Origin: Acanthacorydalis orientalis
Lineage: Eukaryota > Arthropoda > Insecta > Megaloptera > Corydalidae
Reading direction: 5' to 3'
NCBI GenBank assembly: GCA_034766995.1
Contig: CM068316.1
Coordinates: 10,667,000 to 10,730,999, forward strand
Length of the DNA stretch: 64,000 nt
Shown: in pieces, positions 11,893 through 24,459 of the stretch
Position numbering within the stretch: the stretch's first letter is position 1
Layout: the number at the start of each line of letters is the position of its first letter
Made by a program: the position numbers and the translations under genes
Notes under the pieces: model-generated
What the model saw: the letters and a program-made list of their open reading frames with translations, nothing else
Told to the model about the DNA's origin: nothing
Databases searched by the model: none

Positions 11893-11907
11893 CGTGTGCG
11901 TGTGCGT
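11860..11907 (+). repeat. (TG)n microsatellite with TGCG variants
   Basis: A short TA run passes into about 14 TG units and then alternating GTGC/GTGT units. It is one of the few sizeable dinucleotide tracts here that is not TA. Confidence 0.9.
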
Positions 11908-12546
11908 ACTACAATCATTAGTTTTAACAATTCTATATAAATGAAAACCTAGGAGAATGGCTGGATTACCGAAAATTATAACAAAAAAATATTTGTTAAA
12001 ATATCTAATAATTGAGTATAGTCTGTTTTAATCTGTTTATGTAAACTTCAGCTACAATACTTCATTACAACACAAATGTATATAATTATTCAAATTAATT
12101 ACAAAACCTAGTTTTGTCTAAACTAAAAACCTTGAAATTACAAAGTATTGTTGGAATAAAAGTGTACTTAAATGTAAAGATTTTATAGTTTTTAACAGAT
12201 ATTTATGGTGACATGTATATAGACATGAATCATATGATTAAATGCTGACTCTGACTCTGAATATAAAAATGACATCCAGATAATTGTACGTTTATATTTT
12301 ATTAAGTTTTCCTATCATGTGCGTAATTATAATCTAAAAGTAGATTCAATGAAAAATTAAAATCATTTAGTGTGTAATTACAATTATATTTTTTAATTGT
12401 GAGAGTAATGTATTTCAGTAGTAGCGAATTTTTCTACAATTTATTATCTTTATTAATCGCTTTACAAATAGTTGTTGTGAAACACACACATACAAACAAA
12501 TATACATTTCTAATCAAACAAGTATAAAAGGTAGATTCGTCAGTTC

Positions 12547-12547
12547 A

Positions 12548-12591
<44 letters not shown>

Positions 12592-12594
12592 GGG
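12547..12594. repeat. (TA)n then (GA)n compound microsatellite
   Basis: TA run 12547-12567 followed by GA run 12568-12592. Confidence 0.95.
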
Positions 12595-12996
12595 CATTTA
12601 AAAAGTATATACACAAATATTGTTATTTCAAAAATGAATATTTTTTAAACAAAATTTGTTCCTTTTTTATTTAATACCTTATTTATAAAAAAAATATCAC
12701 ATGCAGGTGTATTAAATGATTACTACAATAAGTGGAAAAAGTCTACAAATAAAAAATCTGTTGATAGAAATACGGTTGTAAAAACTGTATACACAGTACG
12801 GCCTTTAATCATTATCATTACCATGGCCATGGTGAACATTCTTTGCGTTTTTTCATCTTGGCAATGTAAAATTAAGTTTAATAGTTCAATACAGTAAATA
12901 ATATGATTACAGAAGTGAAAATAAGTAAGAAATATTGTCATTCTTAAACGAAATATTGTTAAAAATGTAAAAACATTTTGTTTATCTTATGTTTAT

Positions 12997-12998
<2 letters not shown>

Positions 12999-13050
<52 letters not shown>
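12999..13050. repeat. (TA)n microsatellite
   Basis: TA tract of about 52 bp, next to the C-terminal side of the Tc1-like pseudogene. Confidence 0.95.
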
Positions 13051-13055
<5 letters not shown>

Positions 13056-13119
13056 TTAAAAACTTGTTCAGATTTTGATTTACTACAAAAATCTAATACG
13101 TTTGTATTTCGATTTTCAT

Positions 13120-14349
13120 TTGTCATTTTTAACTTTTTACTTTTGTTTTGGTGAGCTTTAATGCATCTTTTGGCATTTACGTTTATTCTGGGGTTCTAGA
13201 GTCAAGTTCAAGTTTTTCTATTAAGTCTGGTTCGATTATAATAATTAACTGAATTTAACTGAATATTTAATCAGTTATTAGCAATGTTCTAAAAAATTTA
13301 AATCTGGAAATTTTATAGGAGAGAATTGATGTATTTTGTTATGTTATATGTGTACTATTCTTGTATGATTTTGGCTGCTCATCTTACATAAAAGTATCAT
13401 TTTTGTTATTCGGGAACTATTTGTTTATTCAAGATAGACATATTTTTTTCCAATACTTCTTAGTTTTGAGTATGGCGCATTCCATCTTTTACAATATACA
13501 ATCCACCTGTAGTCTTGCTATTGGTGTAGTCTTGATACCATCAGTAGCAAAAGCATATTAGATTTAATATTGTCTCCCATTGTGTGTATGGTTTACTATA
13601 GGGCCACACAGTAGAATGAGTGACAAATATAGAATGCTAGAATACTCATATTTCTTAGATTAACTCTGGTCTTATGAGTTATGGTCTCATAATTTAGCTA
13701 ACGGGGAGATAATGTGTAGAGTTCTAAAGAAAGCATTGTGTTATTGGCTTGATGTCTATTATAACAATTACTATGTATTTTGTTTTTGTCTAGTTAATCA
13801 TTAACTGTGACAGACCAAAACAATGACAATTCCTGGATGCTTTAAAGTATGAATACTGCAACTACGGTTCGTATTTTTCTTTTCTGTCTTACAACAAAGA
13901 TTTATACACAAACATTTAGAAAATGGATGAAAGTAAAAGAAGATTTTATATAAAAGTCTTGAATAGTAAAAAGCTATTGTTTTTAATGCACATCAACCAC
14001 TACTTTCACATAGTAGGTATCAAACATTTCTAGTCCGTTTGTGCATTTCTAATTCTTTTAATATTCTTTTAGTCATTTCATAGAGGTTTACGCCAGCTTC
14101 TTGTACATTTTTTTTAAAAAGATTATAGACTTTTTTATTTTGCAGACATATATCCTGAATCAGTCTGTCTGTTCTCAAAGTGTTTACATTTTTATACACA
14201 TACAAGTCCACGTTACTCTTTTTGTTTAGATTATTCCTGGCTCTCCCTATATTTTTTATATTGAAATTTCTAACATTTTATAATTTGTATACTGCAGTCG
14301 AATTTTGTCTAAAATACGTTTTAGTGGTCAATAGTTTGTATTTTTTCTT

Positions 14350-14352
<3 letters not shown>
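13120..14352 (-). pseudogene. Tc1-like transposase pseudogene, near full length
   Basis: Read on the minus strand with frameshifts and stops, the order of family motifs is preserved over about 1.1 kb, close to the usual Tc1 length (about 340 codons). The N-terminal helix-turn-helix part is still open at 14211-14020 (RTDRLIQDICLQNKK, then EAGVNLYEMTKRILKELEM) and reaches upstream to 14352. A degenerate strand preceding the second catalytic Asp has YAFATDG (about 13558-13536). DEQPK (about 13384-13370) stands where the family has a D/N-DPKHT motif, and FPDLNFLEH (about 13310-13282) replaces SPDLNPIEH. The C-terminus has KRCIKAHQNK (about 13172-13142). The middle (13600-14000) is too decayed to align. 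A plus-strand open frame at 13361-13561 is only its shadow. Clearly inactive. Confidence 0.8.
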
Positions 14353-14401
<49 letters not shown>

Positions 14402-14580
14402 CATATATAAGTAAAATATCACCAATTTTGAATCAGAATGTGACAAATGAATATAAAGGAAAAATACAAACTATTGGCCACTGAAATTAATTCTAGGCAA
14501 AATTTGACTGTAGTATTATAATTATAAAATGTTAGAAATTTCAATATAAAAAATATAATGAGAGCCAGGAATAATCTAAA
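14225..14580. repeat. Long inverted repeat (arms about 128 bp) around a (TA)n core
   Basis: Left arm 14225-14352 and right arm 14454-14580 are reverse complements with few mismatches. Both contain TTTAGATTATTCCTGGCTCT, ATTTTTTATATTGAAATTTC and CAATAGTTTGTATTTTT in the left-arm sense. The spacer holds a (TA)n of about 42 bp. The arms correspond to the 5' (N-terminal HTH) part of the neighbouring Tc1-like pseudogene, so two 5' ends stand head to head. A transcript through it could fold into a long hairpin. Confidence 0.9.
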
Positions 14581-14583
14581 TGA

Positions 14584-14586
<3 letters not shown>

Positions 14587-14623
<37 letters not shown>
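14587..14623. repeat. (TA)n microsatellite
   Basis: TA tract directly flanking the right arm of the inverted repeat. Confidence 0.95.
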
Positions 14624-14625
<2 letters not shown>

Positions 14626-15538
14626 ATATTTGAGACTATTTGGTACATTGGATAAAAAAAATGTTTAATATTATCTCAAGATGTTAATGAAAGGTCTGCA
14701 ATAGAATTTAAATTATTCGTTAACTTAAAAAATGGCATTATTTTAATAAAAAATAAATAAAATGACAACTTTTACGTATATACTTTAAATTCTACAAGTG
14801 TAAATATAAACACATTGTTGTTTTTTTTATTTATTTCCTTGTTAAGTTCGGATTCGATATAAGATTACTTTCGAATGCATACGTCAGTTTTTTTGAATAA
14901 ATAAAAATGTTCAGTTGGAGACTCTGTACGCGTCAAATGCTATCATTCTGTATAAATTGGTTTCTATTTTTACATTTGACGTAGCTGTAGATGAAAGGAA
15001 CAAAATTGTAATATTTTTAGCAATGTTATGCAATTTGAAATGATGTGAGAGAGATACAAGTACAAATGAATGTTATCGATAATACATTTTAATATATCAA
15101 AATATTATCATCATCAGTTGATTTTTATAATATTAGATGATTTTTCTACATACGTTAAGTTTATATATATATATATATAGTTACGGCTGTGTTTCATTAA
15201 CATTTATTTTTAAAATCATCTTATACATTGGCTACTGTAGTACTTTATTTTTTATCATTGCACTTTATAGTTAGTTACATATTTGTAAATAATGTTAATA
15301 ACTAATCAATCAATTAGCTGATAAAATATTTTTCTGTTTATTTACAAACAGAAAAAAATAGTTTACTTTTTTCGTTACCTTTATAAAAGATGAATTAGTT
15401 GTGAAAATTTTATAACTACAACTCTATCAGATTATGTATTTGAGTTACATGGCAAATTTCAGAGTTTTTTTTTAAATTAAATTTAATTTATAAGAATGGT
15501 ATTATGTGTTCTATTATTTATTAATATTTTTCATAAAA

Positions 15539-15539
<1 letters not shown>

Positions 15540-15585
<46 letters not shown>

Positions 15586-15691
15586 TATCTTTCTATATAT
15601 ATATATATATATAATAGTATTTAGCCACAAAAAACTAAAAGGTTATCAAAAGAATCTACTGCCTTGTTTATATAGATATACTCACATACAG

Positions 15692-15761
<70 letters not shown>
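15540..15761. repeat. Cluster of (TA)n tracts
   Basis: TA runs at 15540-15582, 15595-15613 and 15706-15761, the last preceded by a short (CA)n stretch. Confidence 0.9.
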
Positions 15762-15765
<4 letters not shown>

Positions 15766-15783
15766 CGATTTCGTTGCTATATA

Positions 15784-15905
15784 TCTGATAATAATTATAC
15801 AGACATAATAAGTTTTAAAAAATATGTTATTGTTTCATTTGTTTGCATGTACTGGCTTGTAATTGAGAAGTGGGCGAGCGAAAGGAGCAGGGGGTGAACC
15901 CCCTA

Positions 15906-15906
<1 letters not shown>
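15784..15906 (+). mobile_element. Possible short Helitron-like element (3' end clear, 5' end tentative)
   Basis: A relatively GC-rich block with GGGCGAGCGAAAGGAGC and then a 7-bp-stem hairpin AGGGGGT-GA-ACCCCCT (15889-15904) ends in CTAG followed by T. A hairpin just before CTRR inserted at an A|T site is the Helitron 3' signature, and insect non-autonomous Helitrons often end in a GCG-rich stretch plus CTAGT. The next bases are a (TA)n tract, a natural A|T target. The 5' end is only guessed as the TC at 15784, preceded by A. In classic Helitrons the hairpin usually sits some 10 nt before the end; here it overlaps it. Confidence 0.4.
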
Positions 15907-15947
<41 letters not shown>

Positions 15948-15960
15948 GTATATATATATG

Positions 15961-16009
<49 letters not shown>

Positions 16010-16020
16010 GAGAGAGAGAG
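15907..16020. repeat. (TA)n with TATG/TATAC variants, then (GA)n
   Basis: Imperfect TA tract about 15907-16005 followed by AGGAGAGAGAGAG. Confidence 0.9.
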
Positions 16021-17596
16021 TGTTTACATATACAAATTTGTCTACAACCTTATACAAGAAATTAATTTTGTTTATTATCAATAAAGTTATATTATCTTCT
16101 GGAAAACATACTAAGACCCGAAAAATGCATTTTCATTATTTTCAGTGATGAAGTGATGAATAGTTTTGAGAAGTAGGTACGTGCTACTTATAGCTTTCAC
16201 TAGCAATGAAAACCGACAGTCTCAGTGAAATTTAATTTTTCATAGATGTAATTGGTTATGCATAATTTAGGGATCTATTATTCGATAATACAGATTTTCT
16301 TGCATGCATACGAAAAACAAATTAATTGCATTATCTTGTCATTTGCGTTTCGATTGTAAGTCAACTTAATATATGCGGCCTATAAATTATTTCTAGATAA
16401 ATTTGTATTAATTTGAAATATTTAGGATCGTATTAATAAAAAATGGAGAAAATGCTACATTTGAGATGATAAATTAGCTGTAATTAGTAACAATTAAGAA
16501 CAAAATTTCATTTCGTTAATATTTCCAATTTAAAGTGATTAATTATAAATGATTAATCATACTGTTATTGTCATTTTTGTATTTTTATACTTTCAGTTTT
16601 ATTTTTCACATTTACAATAAAGCAATAAATATTTTTTTATTAAATACATTTTTATTTTAATAAAAAAGTCTGAATTAATTCGAGTTTCTTACACGTGCTT
16701 TATAGTTATATCGTGGTGTTTTAAGTTAGTAAAATAACATGGTAGAAATGCTATTGAATAATAGTGATTATTTTTTACATTTAAAGTAAAAAAAGATTTT
16801 TTAATTTTACTCTTATATACTTTTTAACATAAACGCTTGCATTGCTTTAGGAAAAAATAACTCTTCGTAATCAAAAAATATACATTGTAAATTTTTAAAT
16901 CCCCATTTAAATATTGTGATACTTTTCAGATGTATATATTAAATTCAAATGTGAAAAAATCACATAATTAAGTTTCGTTAATAATTATCTGAACAAAAGC
17001 TTTGTAAGGCCAGTACAATTGTTTTCTAATTCTTTATAAAATGCTATTTAATGAATTTTTGCAACAGTATTAATTATATTGTATAAATGATTATCATTTT
17101 AAAAAATAGAGCTATTAATAAAACTCAGGTAAATCATAGAAATTAAAGAGATTTAAAATAAAAGAAAATATAAAAAATATAACTAAAAACCTACAGATAA
17201 TACATCGTTTTTCAAATGTATTTTATAAATCGTTTCTTTTTTTGATTACTAGAAAATAACTAATATTTTGTTCGATGAATTCATATTAAAATCTACAAAT
17301 TTATATAAAGTAGACATTGTTAATATAAATAATCGAAAACAAAGAATTGTGGAGAGTAAGAAAATAATTATTTTTTAGATGAATATTATATCAATTTATT
17401 CCAATCACATGACTGACTATGCAAACACTATTAAAGATATTGTGAATCATCACCTTATCAGAAAAAATACACTTATAAATATGTATATTGTGTATACTCA
17501 CACTAAATAAAGAAATGTTATTATGCCATGATTTTAACAATTATGACTGGACTTTATATAAGCCACATTATATATATACATAACAAAGACAATATT

Positions 17597-17599
<3 letters not shown>

Positions 17600-17655
<56 letters not shown>
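17600..17655. repeat. (TA)n microsatellite
   Basis: TA tract of about 56 bp. Confidence 0.95.
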
Positions 17656-17657
<2 letters not shown>

Positions 17658-17695
17658 AAGCATTTGTAAAATTTCTATAAAATATTCATAAATTT

Positions 17696-17877
17696 CAATC
17701 ACATACGAGTGTTGTAACGAATGTAAATCCTATTCTGAATCTGTAAAGAAAGCGAAGTACGAGAAGTGTTTCACAAGAAAACGGTTAAATAAATATGTGG
17801 AAAAGGATAAACGCTTTGCCTTCTCAAGGCGAACCATCCCAGTTCTTCGAAGATGTTACTGGGGCTTAACTGTATAG
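17696..17877 (+). other. Unrecognised 55-60 codon open frame in a less AT-rich patch
   Basis: Without an ATG, an open frame beginning near 17696 runs to TAG (17875-17877) with a Lys/Arg/Cys-rich composition unlike the Ile/Tyr-rich random frames around it. ECCNECKSY is near its start and a basic KCFTRKRLNKY stretch is in the middle. I recognise no family. It may be a transposon remnant or chance; clear splice sites were not seen. Confidence 0.25.
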
Positions 17878-18408
17878 AATTTAAAATGTATCGTATTTTT
17901 TAAACATGTTCAGCGTCACGTCTGTACTAAATGTACTACTTGTTTTCGACTTTTTTGTTGCACCTTTGAAATTCTAGTAAATCATTAAAAAACTGTATGT
18001 ACAAACAATACACACACACATACACATGTTATATAAACAAATACATTTCATAATTTATTTCCGTTTCTAGAAATCACTTAAATTGACCAATTTACAATAG
18101 TTTTTTTTAAACACATGCATTATCTGGTTTTGTTCACTAAGGTTGCGATAATGTTAAATAAACATGAAACAAAAGTAAATGAGGCATATTAGAAACGAAG
18201 TGGAAAATTTATGAATCAAATACTTGATAAGTTCATTTTTTATTAGTAAACAAATTCGATGCAAGAAACTTGTTTTCAATACAAGTTAAGCAATGAATGA
18301 ATATACATTTCAATATAACATAGTATTTCGTTGCCAATTATTAATCATTGAAGATAATGAATTCGACTTAAAACTAGTATCGGGATGCTTCTCTATCTCT
18401 CTTTCTCT

Positions 18409-18410
<2 letters not shown>

Positions 18411-18451
<41 letters not shown>

Positions 18452-18631
18452 ATATATATATATATATACATGTATATAAATGTGTATGTGCATTTTTGTG
18501 TATATATATATAAAACGTATTAAATAATATAATATAAACTACAAGTTTCGCGTGAATTCTTTTAAAAAAAAAATAAATAGTGTTTTAAGTTTGATTAATT
18601 CGCTAATTTTTCTGTTTTACATATATATATA

Positions 18632-18682
<51 letters not shown>
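18411..18682. repeat. Two (TA)n regions
   Basis: Imperfect TA runs 18411-18510 (with ATG/GTA variants) and 18620-18682. Confidence 0.9.
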
Positions 18683-18686
<4 letters not shown>

Positions 18687-19559
18687 GTCATTTATAAAGA
18701 TCTGTTACTGAAAAATATCTCTTTAAAATTCTTTTCTAATAAATAATATAAATAATAAATAATAAAATAATAATCTAGTAAATTTTCTAATTTCACTACT
18801 TATTGGTTTATTTCGGCCCCTTTAGGTTATTTTTGTATCTCAACATAGTTTATTATAGTCAATATTTTCTATTGTCCGAAGGTTGTCCCCTATTTTTACA
18901 ATATATCTAAATTAATCATATTTTCCGAAGGAAAAAATCAGTACATTTTTTTATTATATCATATTGTAATGAAATAAAACTACATTTCAATTAAATCGTT
19001 CCATATTTTAAATTAATATAAATAATATTGATATTTTTAAGGATTTCTATATATTTAATAATATTATATTTCCAAATACCAAAAAACCAAATCCTAAATA
19101 TATGTCTAGAAAAATGATTAAGAAAGATATCTTAAATTGATAAATTCATTATTTTTTTTTCATACATTAATTACGAAAAATAGTTGGTTTCACAGATCAG
19201 TCTCTCTATTTATGATTTTTATAATTAAATATAATTATTTCTTAAGGTATGAGTATTAATATGAGTATAATTGATACATGGAAGTGACGTAGATAATTTT
19301 GTTTTTCATGCATTTAAATTTGTTTTTCTTAAAATCAGTACAATATTCAGTACACATTTTTAATACGTACAGAAACTTCAAAATTCAATACTGTACTGAA
19401 TAAATCATGAGTCTGTGAATTTTAAATATATCCCATCAGTTAGTATTTTAAACTTTTTACTGTTATTATATTTGTAACTATGTGTTTTTCATATTCATTT
19501 CGTTTTAGATATCTAATATGAAAGGAATTTTATAAAAAAAATTGGTCTAATTGGATAAA

Positions 19560-19800
19560 AACGATTATTATTATGAAAATTAAACAGAAAATTGTAGTAA
19601 CGATATTGGCAACTATTTTATTTTCATTATAAACGTGAGATTTTGATGTTCTGAGGATAATGGCGTTACTATCGAAATGTGCATAAGGAACAAATAATAA
19701 TAATTAATTGAATATTCTTAATTGGAAAAATGTTGGTGTGGTTTGTAGGATGAACAAGAATTCATTTGTGAAAGTGAATTTAGACATAGTGTTAGAACTA
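19560..19800 (+). repeat. TIR family X, right-end copy
   Basis: Internal motif ATGGCGTTACTATCGAAATG (19659-19678) followed by TTAATTGAATATTC and the right end GGTTTGTAGGATGAACAAGA and ATTCATTTGTGAAAGTGAAT (about 19740-19780). A left end is not evident. The copy at 948-1005 matches this end. Confidence 0.6.
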
Positions 19801-21196
19801 TTTCGTAATAAACGTGAGGACCTGAAATGAATTTCAATTATATCTAAGAAATATTCTTGCAATATATTAGTAGGATCATTGTAAATAGATTCAAAAAGAT
19901 ATTTGAAAAGTATTAAAATATATAACAAAGAAAGGCACAGAATCAGTCAAATTGATATAAATTCAGAGAACCAGAAATCCATTGTGTTTAGAATTGAAAT
20001 TAATTTTCTTATAGCGATTTATCTGTATCGTTTTGATTGATATTTCCTTTTGTGTATTTTTCATTACTCTTTTTGTACTCATTTTATAAATTTTTTGAAA
20101 ATCCAGTGTTTTTTTTAAAAAAAGCCAGTTTATAGTAATGTTTTTTTTAAAAAAAATTAATTTATCTCTACATACATTATCTTTTTTATTTATTTTCCAA
20201 AATACTGCGAAAAAAGAGAAAAGAATTTTGATTTTTTTAAAAAATATCTTTGTTTTTCATAAAAGTTGTTTTATAAGTTAATGTTGTTATGTTCCAGAAT
20301 CTGATAAACTAAGATATATTTTTAACGTTTGACTTTGGAATACTAGCACTTGAGATGAGATAAAACAATAAAATTATGCATCCTTGACAACTATTGACAG
20401 TTAATCTTAATTACACGTTTTATATCTTTATTTATATGAATACTTGCTACACATTTCCTATCATATGACTTTCCGCGTTAAAGGTTTGCCTTAGAGATAT
20501 ATGTTAATAATATTTTCTAAGAAATTTAGAGTTTTTATACAGTGCACTTAAATATCTCTTATTTTAATAATTACTATTTATTATTGTCATATATAAATTA
20601 TACAAAAAAATTATATATATATATATAATATTATGTAATATTATGAAAAAGCAATTGATCTGTGCATTTAAACTGTAGGTTTTAACCATTATATATATAT
20701 ATATATATATCATTTGAAGGTTAAATATTAAAAATTATTCAATGACATCTTTCCATAATCATAATAAAAGCAAGTTGTCATTTAAAATATTTGCACAATC
20801 AATTCCATTTATTCAAACACGACTGATTTTAACACTGGCATTTATTTAATTATTCAATGTATTTTGTATTGAATAATTTTTTTAATAGTTATCTTCGAAC
20901 GATACAGTAATTAGCTTTTCAGTTAGAAATTTCAATTAACTAGATTAAGGCCGTTATGAATATAAATGTAGAAATATAAGTATAAAGAAATAAAATATAA
21001 TTAAAATAAACACGCTATACTTTTTAAAATTAAATGTTTAAGTTTTATTCATATACCTTCTGGACATCAAATAGAACAAAAAATATATCTTGCTGTTGAT
21101 TATTTTACTAATGGAAAATTTATAATCAAGACATATATTTGATCTATAATAGTTATACTCATTTAGTTTTAAATGAAGCAATTTTTATATTACTGA

Positions 21197-21199
<3 letters not shown>

Positions 21200-21284
<85 letters not shown>

Positions 21285-21291
21285 ATATATA
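21200..21291. repeat. Imperfect (TA)n with periodic TATG
   Basis: TA runs broken by GTA/TGTG variants over about 90 bp. Confidence 0.9.
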
Positions 21292-22082
21292 TAATCAATT
21301 AAAAATTGTATTTAATAAATTGATGAAAAATCATATTATTGATACCTGATTTATGGAAAATATTTTCAAAATTATTTTATTCTTTGATAAACTTAATATA
21401 AGTGACAATTTATCGTATATCATACTGGATGATATGATTTTTAATTTAAATATTAGTCAAAGCTGTATTATATATTTAATCAAAATAAAAAATGGTAAGT
21501 ATTATGCACAAATTACAAGATTATGTTTGTAAGAATGTAATATAGTAGAAAAAAAAGTATTATAGAGAAACTGAGATTGAATCGTTTAATTAAATTCTTT
21601 CTAATGAGATTGTAATATCTAGTAATTACTAAGACATTCTGTAAAATTTGGTCTTTCAGCACTAAGAATTTCAAGGCGAACATACATTTTCTACTGAGTG
21701 TATGCTATAAGTGTAATCTCAAATGTTCGAGACTAAATGAGTTTCGCTAATAACACTCAATATCTATAAAAATATGTTTTTCATTTCATGGATATTGAAT
21801 TTATTTACTATTATTTTTAATATTTACTAAATTAATGTATTTCTGCATATACTAAAAATATATATATATATGTATGTGTGTACAGTTTTAAATGTAGTTT
21901 TCATTTCGATTGAAGCAATAAATTATTTTTTTTGTTATACATTTTTCTGTTATAAACACGTTTTACTAATTACGGTCAACTTTTTTTTTAAGAAATTTCT
22001 CATTTCGATTATTTATAATGTACTATAAAATTTTAATATTTTATTTTTTAACTAATTTCTTACAACAACTTGAATGTATTGA

Positions 22083-23027
22083 GCCATTAACTTTCTGAAA
22101 AATACACTTTATTGTTTTTAATATATCTAACGAAAAAATGAGGCGAGGTGATGAAAGAGCGTTTTTTTATAAGTTTCAGTAAACTTGTACATTTTTGTAA
22201 ATATTTTGTTTTTTATATCAATGAAAGCAATAAATCCCACACAGTAAAAGAATAATGTGTTAAAATAGTAACAAAAACTTTCGCTGTCTTTTCGAGCATT
22301 TGTTTCTTTCTTTAGATTATATCAGCCATTTTTTCAATTAATTCAAATTAATTTTTGTAAGAGACAATATTCCAATCAACAGTAATTATTTCAATTCTAA
22401 TTTTTATTCTACAATTTTAAGATGCATTGTTTTGAAAAATCGCTGTAGAAGTTTTTTTTTTAATTAATTAAGTATATTTCTTATACATTCATATTAATGA
22501 AATGTATATAATGAATAATATTGAAAAATAAACATACAAGAAGTACAAACGAATAATTTCCCACAGACACAAATGTTAAACAAAATTCGTTCTTTTATAA
22601 CTTTACATTTTTTAAATTTACATAAGTTTTTCTAACAAAAGTTTCTTTCTTCTTCTTCTTCACTTTTTTTTTAAAAAAAATCTCACTATTCTCTAATATT
22701 TTTCTAGTTTTTAAGTTAAGTAAATACTTTCTAGTTTTTCTTTCACAATCTGACAATCTGTTATTTTTAGGAATTATATCATAAAAATTAATCTGAAAAT
22801 ATCATAAACATGTGTACAAAAAATCTTTTTAGGTACATTATTAGTCAATCTTACACAATATTTTAACAAATTATTCTCTTATTGTGTTCGGTTTTTTGCT
22901 TTTATTGACATAAAATTTCAACAAAAATATAATAAAATTTATAAAATAGTATTGAACCTTAAAAAAAAATCATTTTTTCATATTATCGGTACTGAAAGCA
23001 AAAAATATTGTTCAGAAAGTTAATGGC
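22083..23027. mobile_element. 945-bp TIR element with TTAA-type target site, family unknown
   Basis: GCCATTAACTTTCTGAA (22083-22099) is an exact 17-bp reverse complement of TTCAGAAAGTTAATGGC (23011-23027). The right flank is TTAA (23028-23031); the left flank is TTGA (22079-22082), one change from TTAA. A 17-bp perfect inverted repeat of mixed composition at the edges of one interval, with TTAA-like flanks, suggests a piggyBac-like or other TTAA-inserting element. The interior has no coding frame and no recognised motif, so it is probably non-autonomous. Confidence 0.6.
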
Positions 23028-23039
23028 TTAATGCTGGTG

Positions 23040-23180
23040 TATTAATTTTGTTGGTATCGTCATTGAATTTCGTATGAGCAGAAATCAAACCTTTATACTA
23101 TGTTCATCTTAAACCAATTATGAAACATTTTCGAAAAAAATTGTAGTTTGTGGAATGAGTGAAAATTTAATTGGCAGATG
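23040..23180 (+). repeat. TIR family X, decayed right-end copy
   Basis: GGTATCGTCATTGAATTTCG resembles the internal motif and GTAGTTTGTGGAATGAGTGA (near 23143) the right end. It lies directly beside the 945-bp TIR element. Confidence 0.4.
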
Positions 23181-24459
23181 TAAAAAATTAAATTACTGGC
23201 ATGTAATAGAATTATATTTTGATATAAAAAAATGTCTTTTTAGATCGAGAAATAAAGTAGATAGCATTTATAAGCATCTCTAAAATATTTTTTGATAATT
23301 ATTGTAATAAATAGTATAAAATTATATTTTTAAGGGTTAAAAAACATTACATCAAACATGTTAAATGAATGATAATTATTAATAAACACTAGCATTTGTG
23401 TTTATACTGAGATGGGAAAAGAGTTTATATATATTTCAGAAATATTAATATTTCAAGAAAATAATGAAATCATTTTTAAATATTATAAATAAATTTGAAT
23501 AAAGTGTAAAATATATCAATGTATATTAATGATTGTTTACTAATCATGTTAAAAAAAGATGTTTGTATAAAAAACTTGATTTAATTTAAGTAAAGTTTCC
23601 ACAGAGAGGTTTGTAATTATATCTAAGTAGATTATTTTATTCTTTAAAAATGAAATAATCGTTTTTGCTATAGTTAATCACAATTATAACTAATTACAAA
23701 GTATATAATATATATATATATATATAAAGGAATGTGTCTGTGTTTGTAGTTTTCAAGAAAACATAAACTAATACATAGATAATAAACATAAAACTTAAAC
23801 AATAATAGCATTTTTAAAATTGTTTTTTTTTTAAAAAAAATTGTTGTGAATACACAATAAATAATAAAAAAATCATATATCATAAATTATTTATAAATGA
23901 AACTTAGAAACGAAATGGAGATAAGTAAATTACAAAAGTGAATTTTAAGAAAGGTGCTTTTCTCGTTCCTATTATTTCTGTTTTTATAGAAGTTAAGTCA
24001 ATATTGTCAATTGTTATATGGTTGAATATACTTATATTATCTAATAATATAGATGTTACTACAAATACACTACTATCTCTTGATTATTGTATTTATTTTT
24101 TATTAGTTCGTAGATAATATGTCTACCTAAATACTATTATCTTTGATTTAGAATATAATTGCTTGTAATTATTTATTTTTTAAACTTTAAATAATGATAC
24201 GTATTAGTAAAATAATTTAATAATACATTAAACATGTATTTTTGTATGTAATGTGTAACATGTATGTAATGTATTTTTAAACTTATAAGTGTTTTTTGGA
24301 TAAGACGTTCTCAATTCTAATCTTTTATTTATTTTATTTCATTGTAACAAAATCAATTATGAAGAGAATTCGGAAAGAATATTCTTTATTTTTTTAATTT
24401 GGAATAGAGACAATTTACAATTAGTTAAATATGGGTTTGGTATAAACAAATATTCAGTT

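Noticed and set aside
12828..12841. ACCATGGCCATGGT palindrome
   Set aside because: A single 14-bp palindrome without context; probably chance.
13361..13561. 66-aa plus-strand open frame
   Set aside because: Antisense shadow of the Tc1-like transposase pseudogene, whose motifs read on the minus strand.
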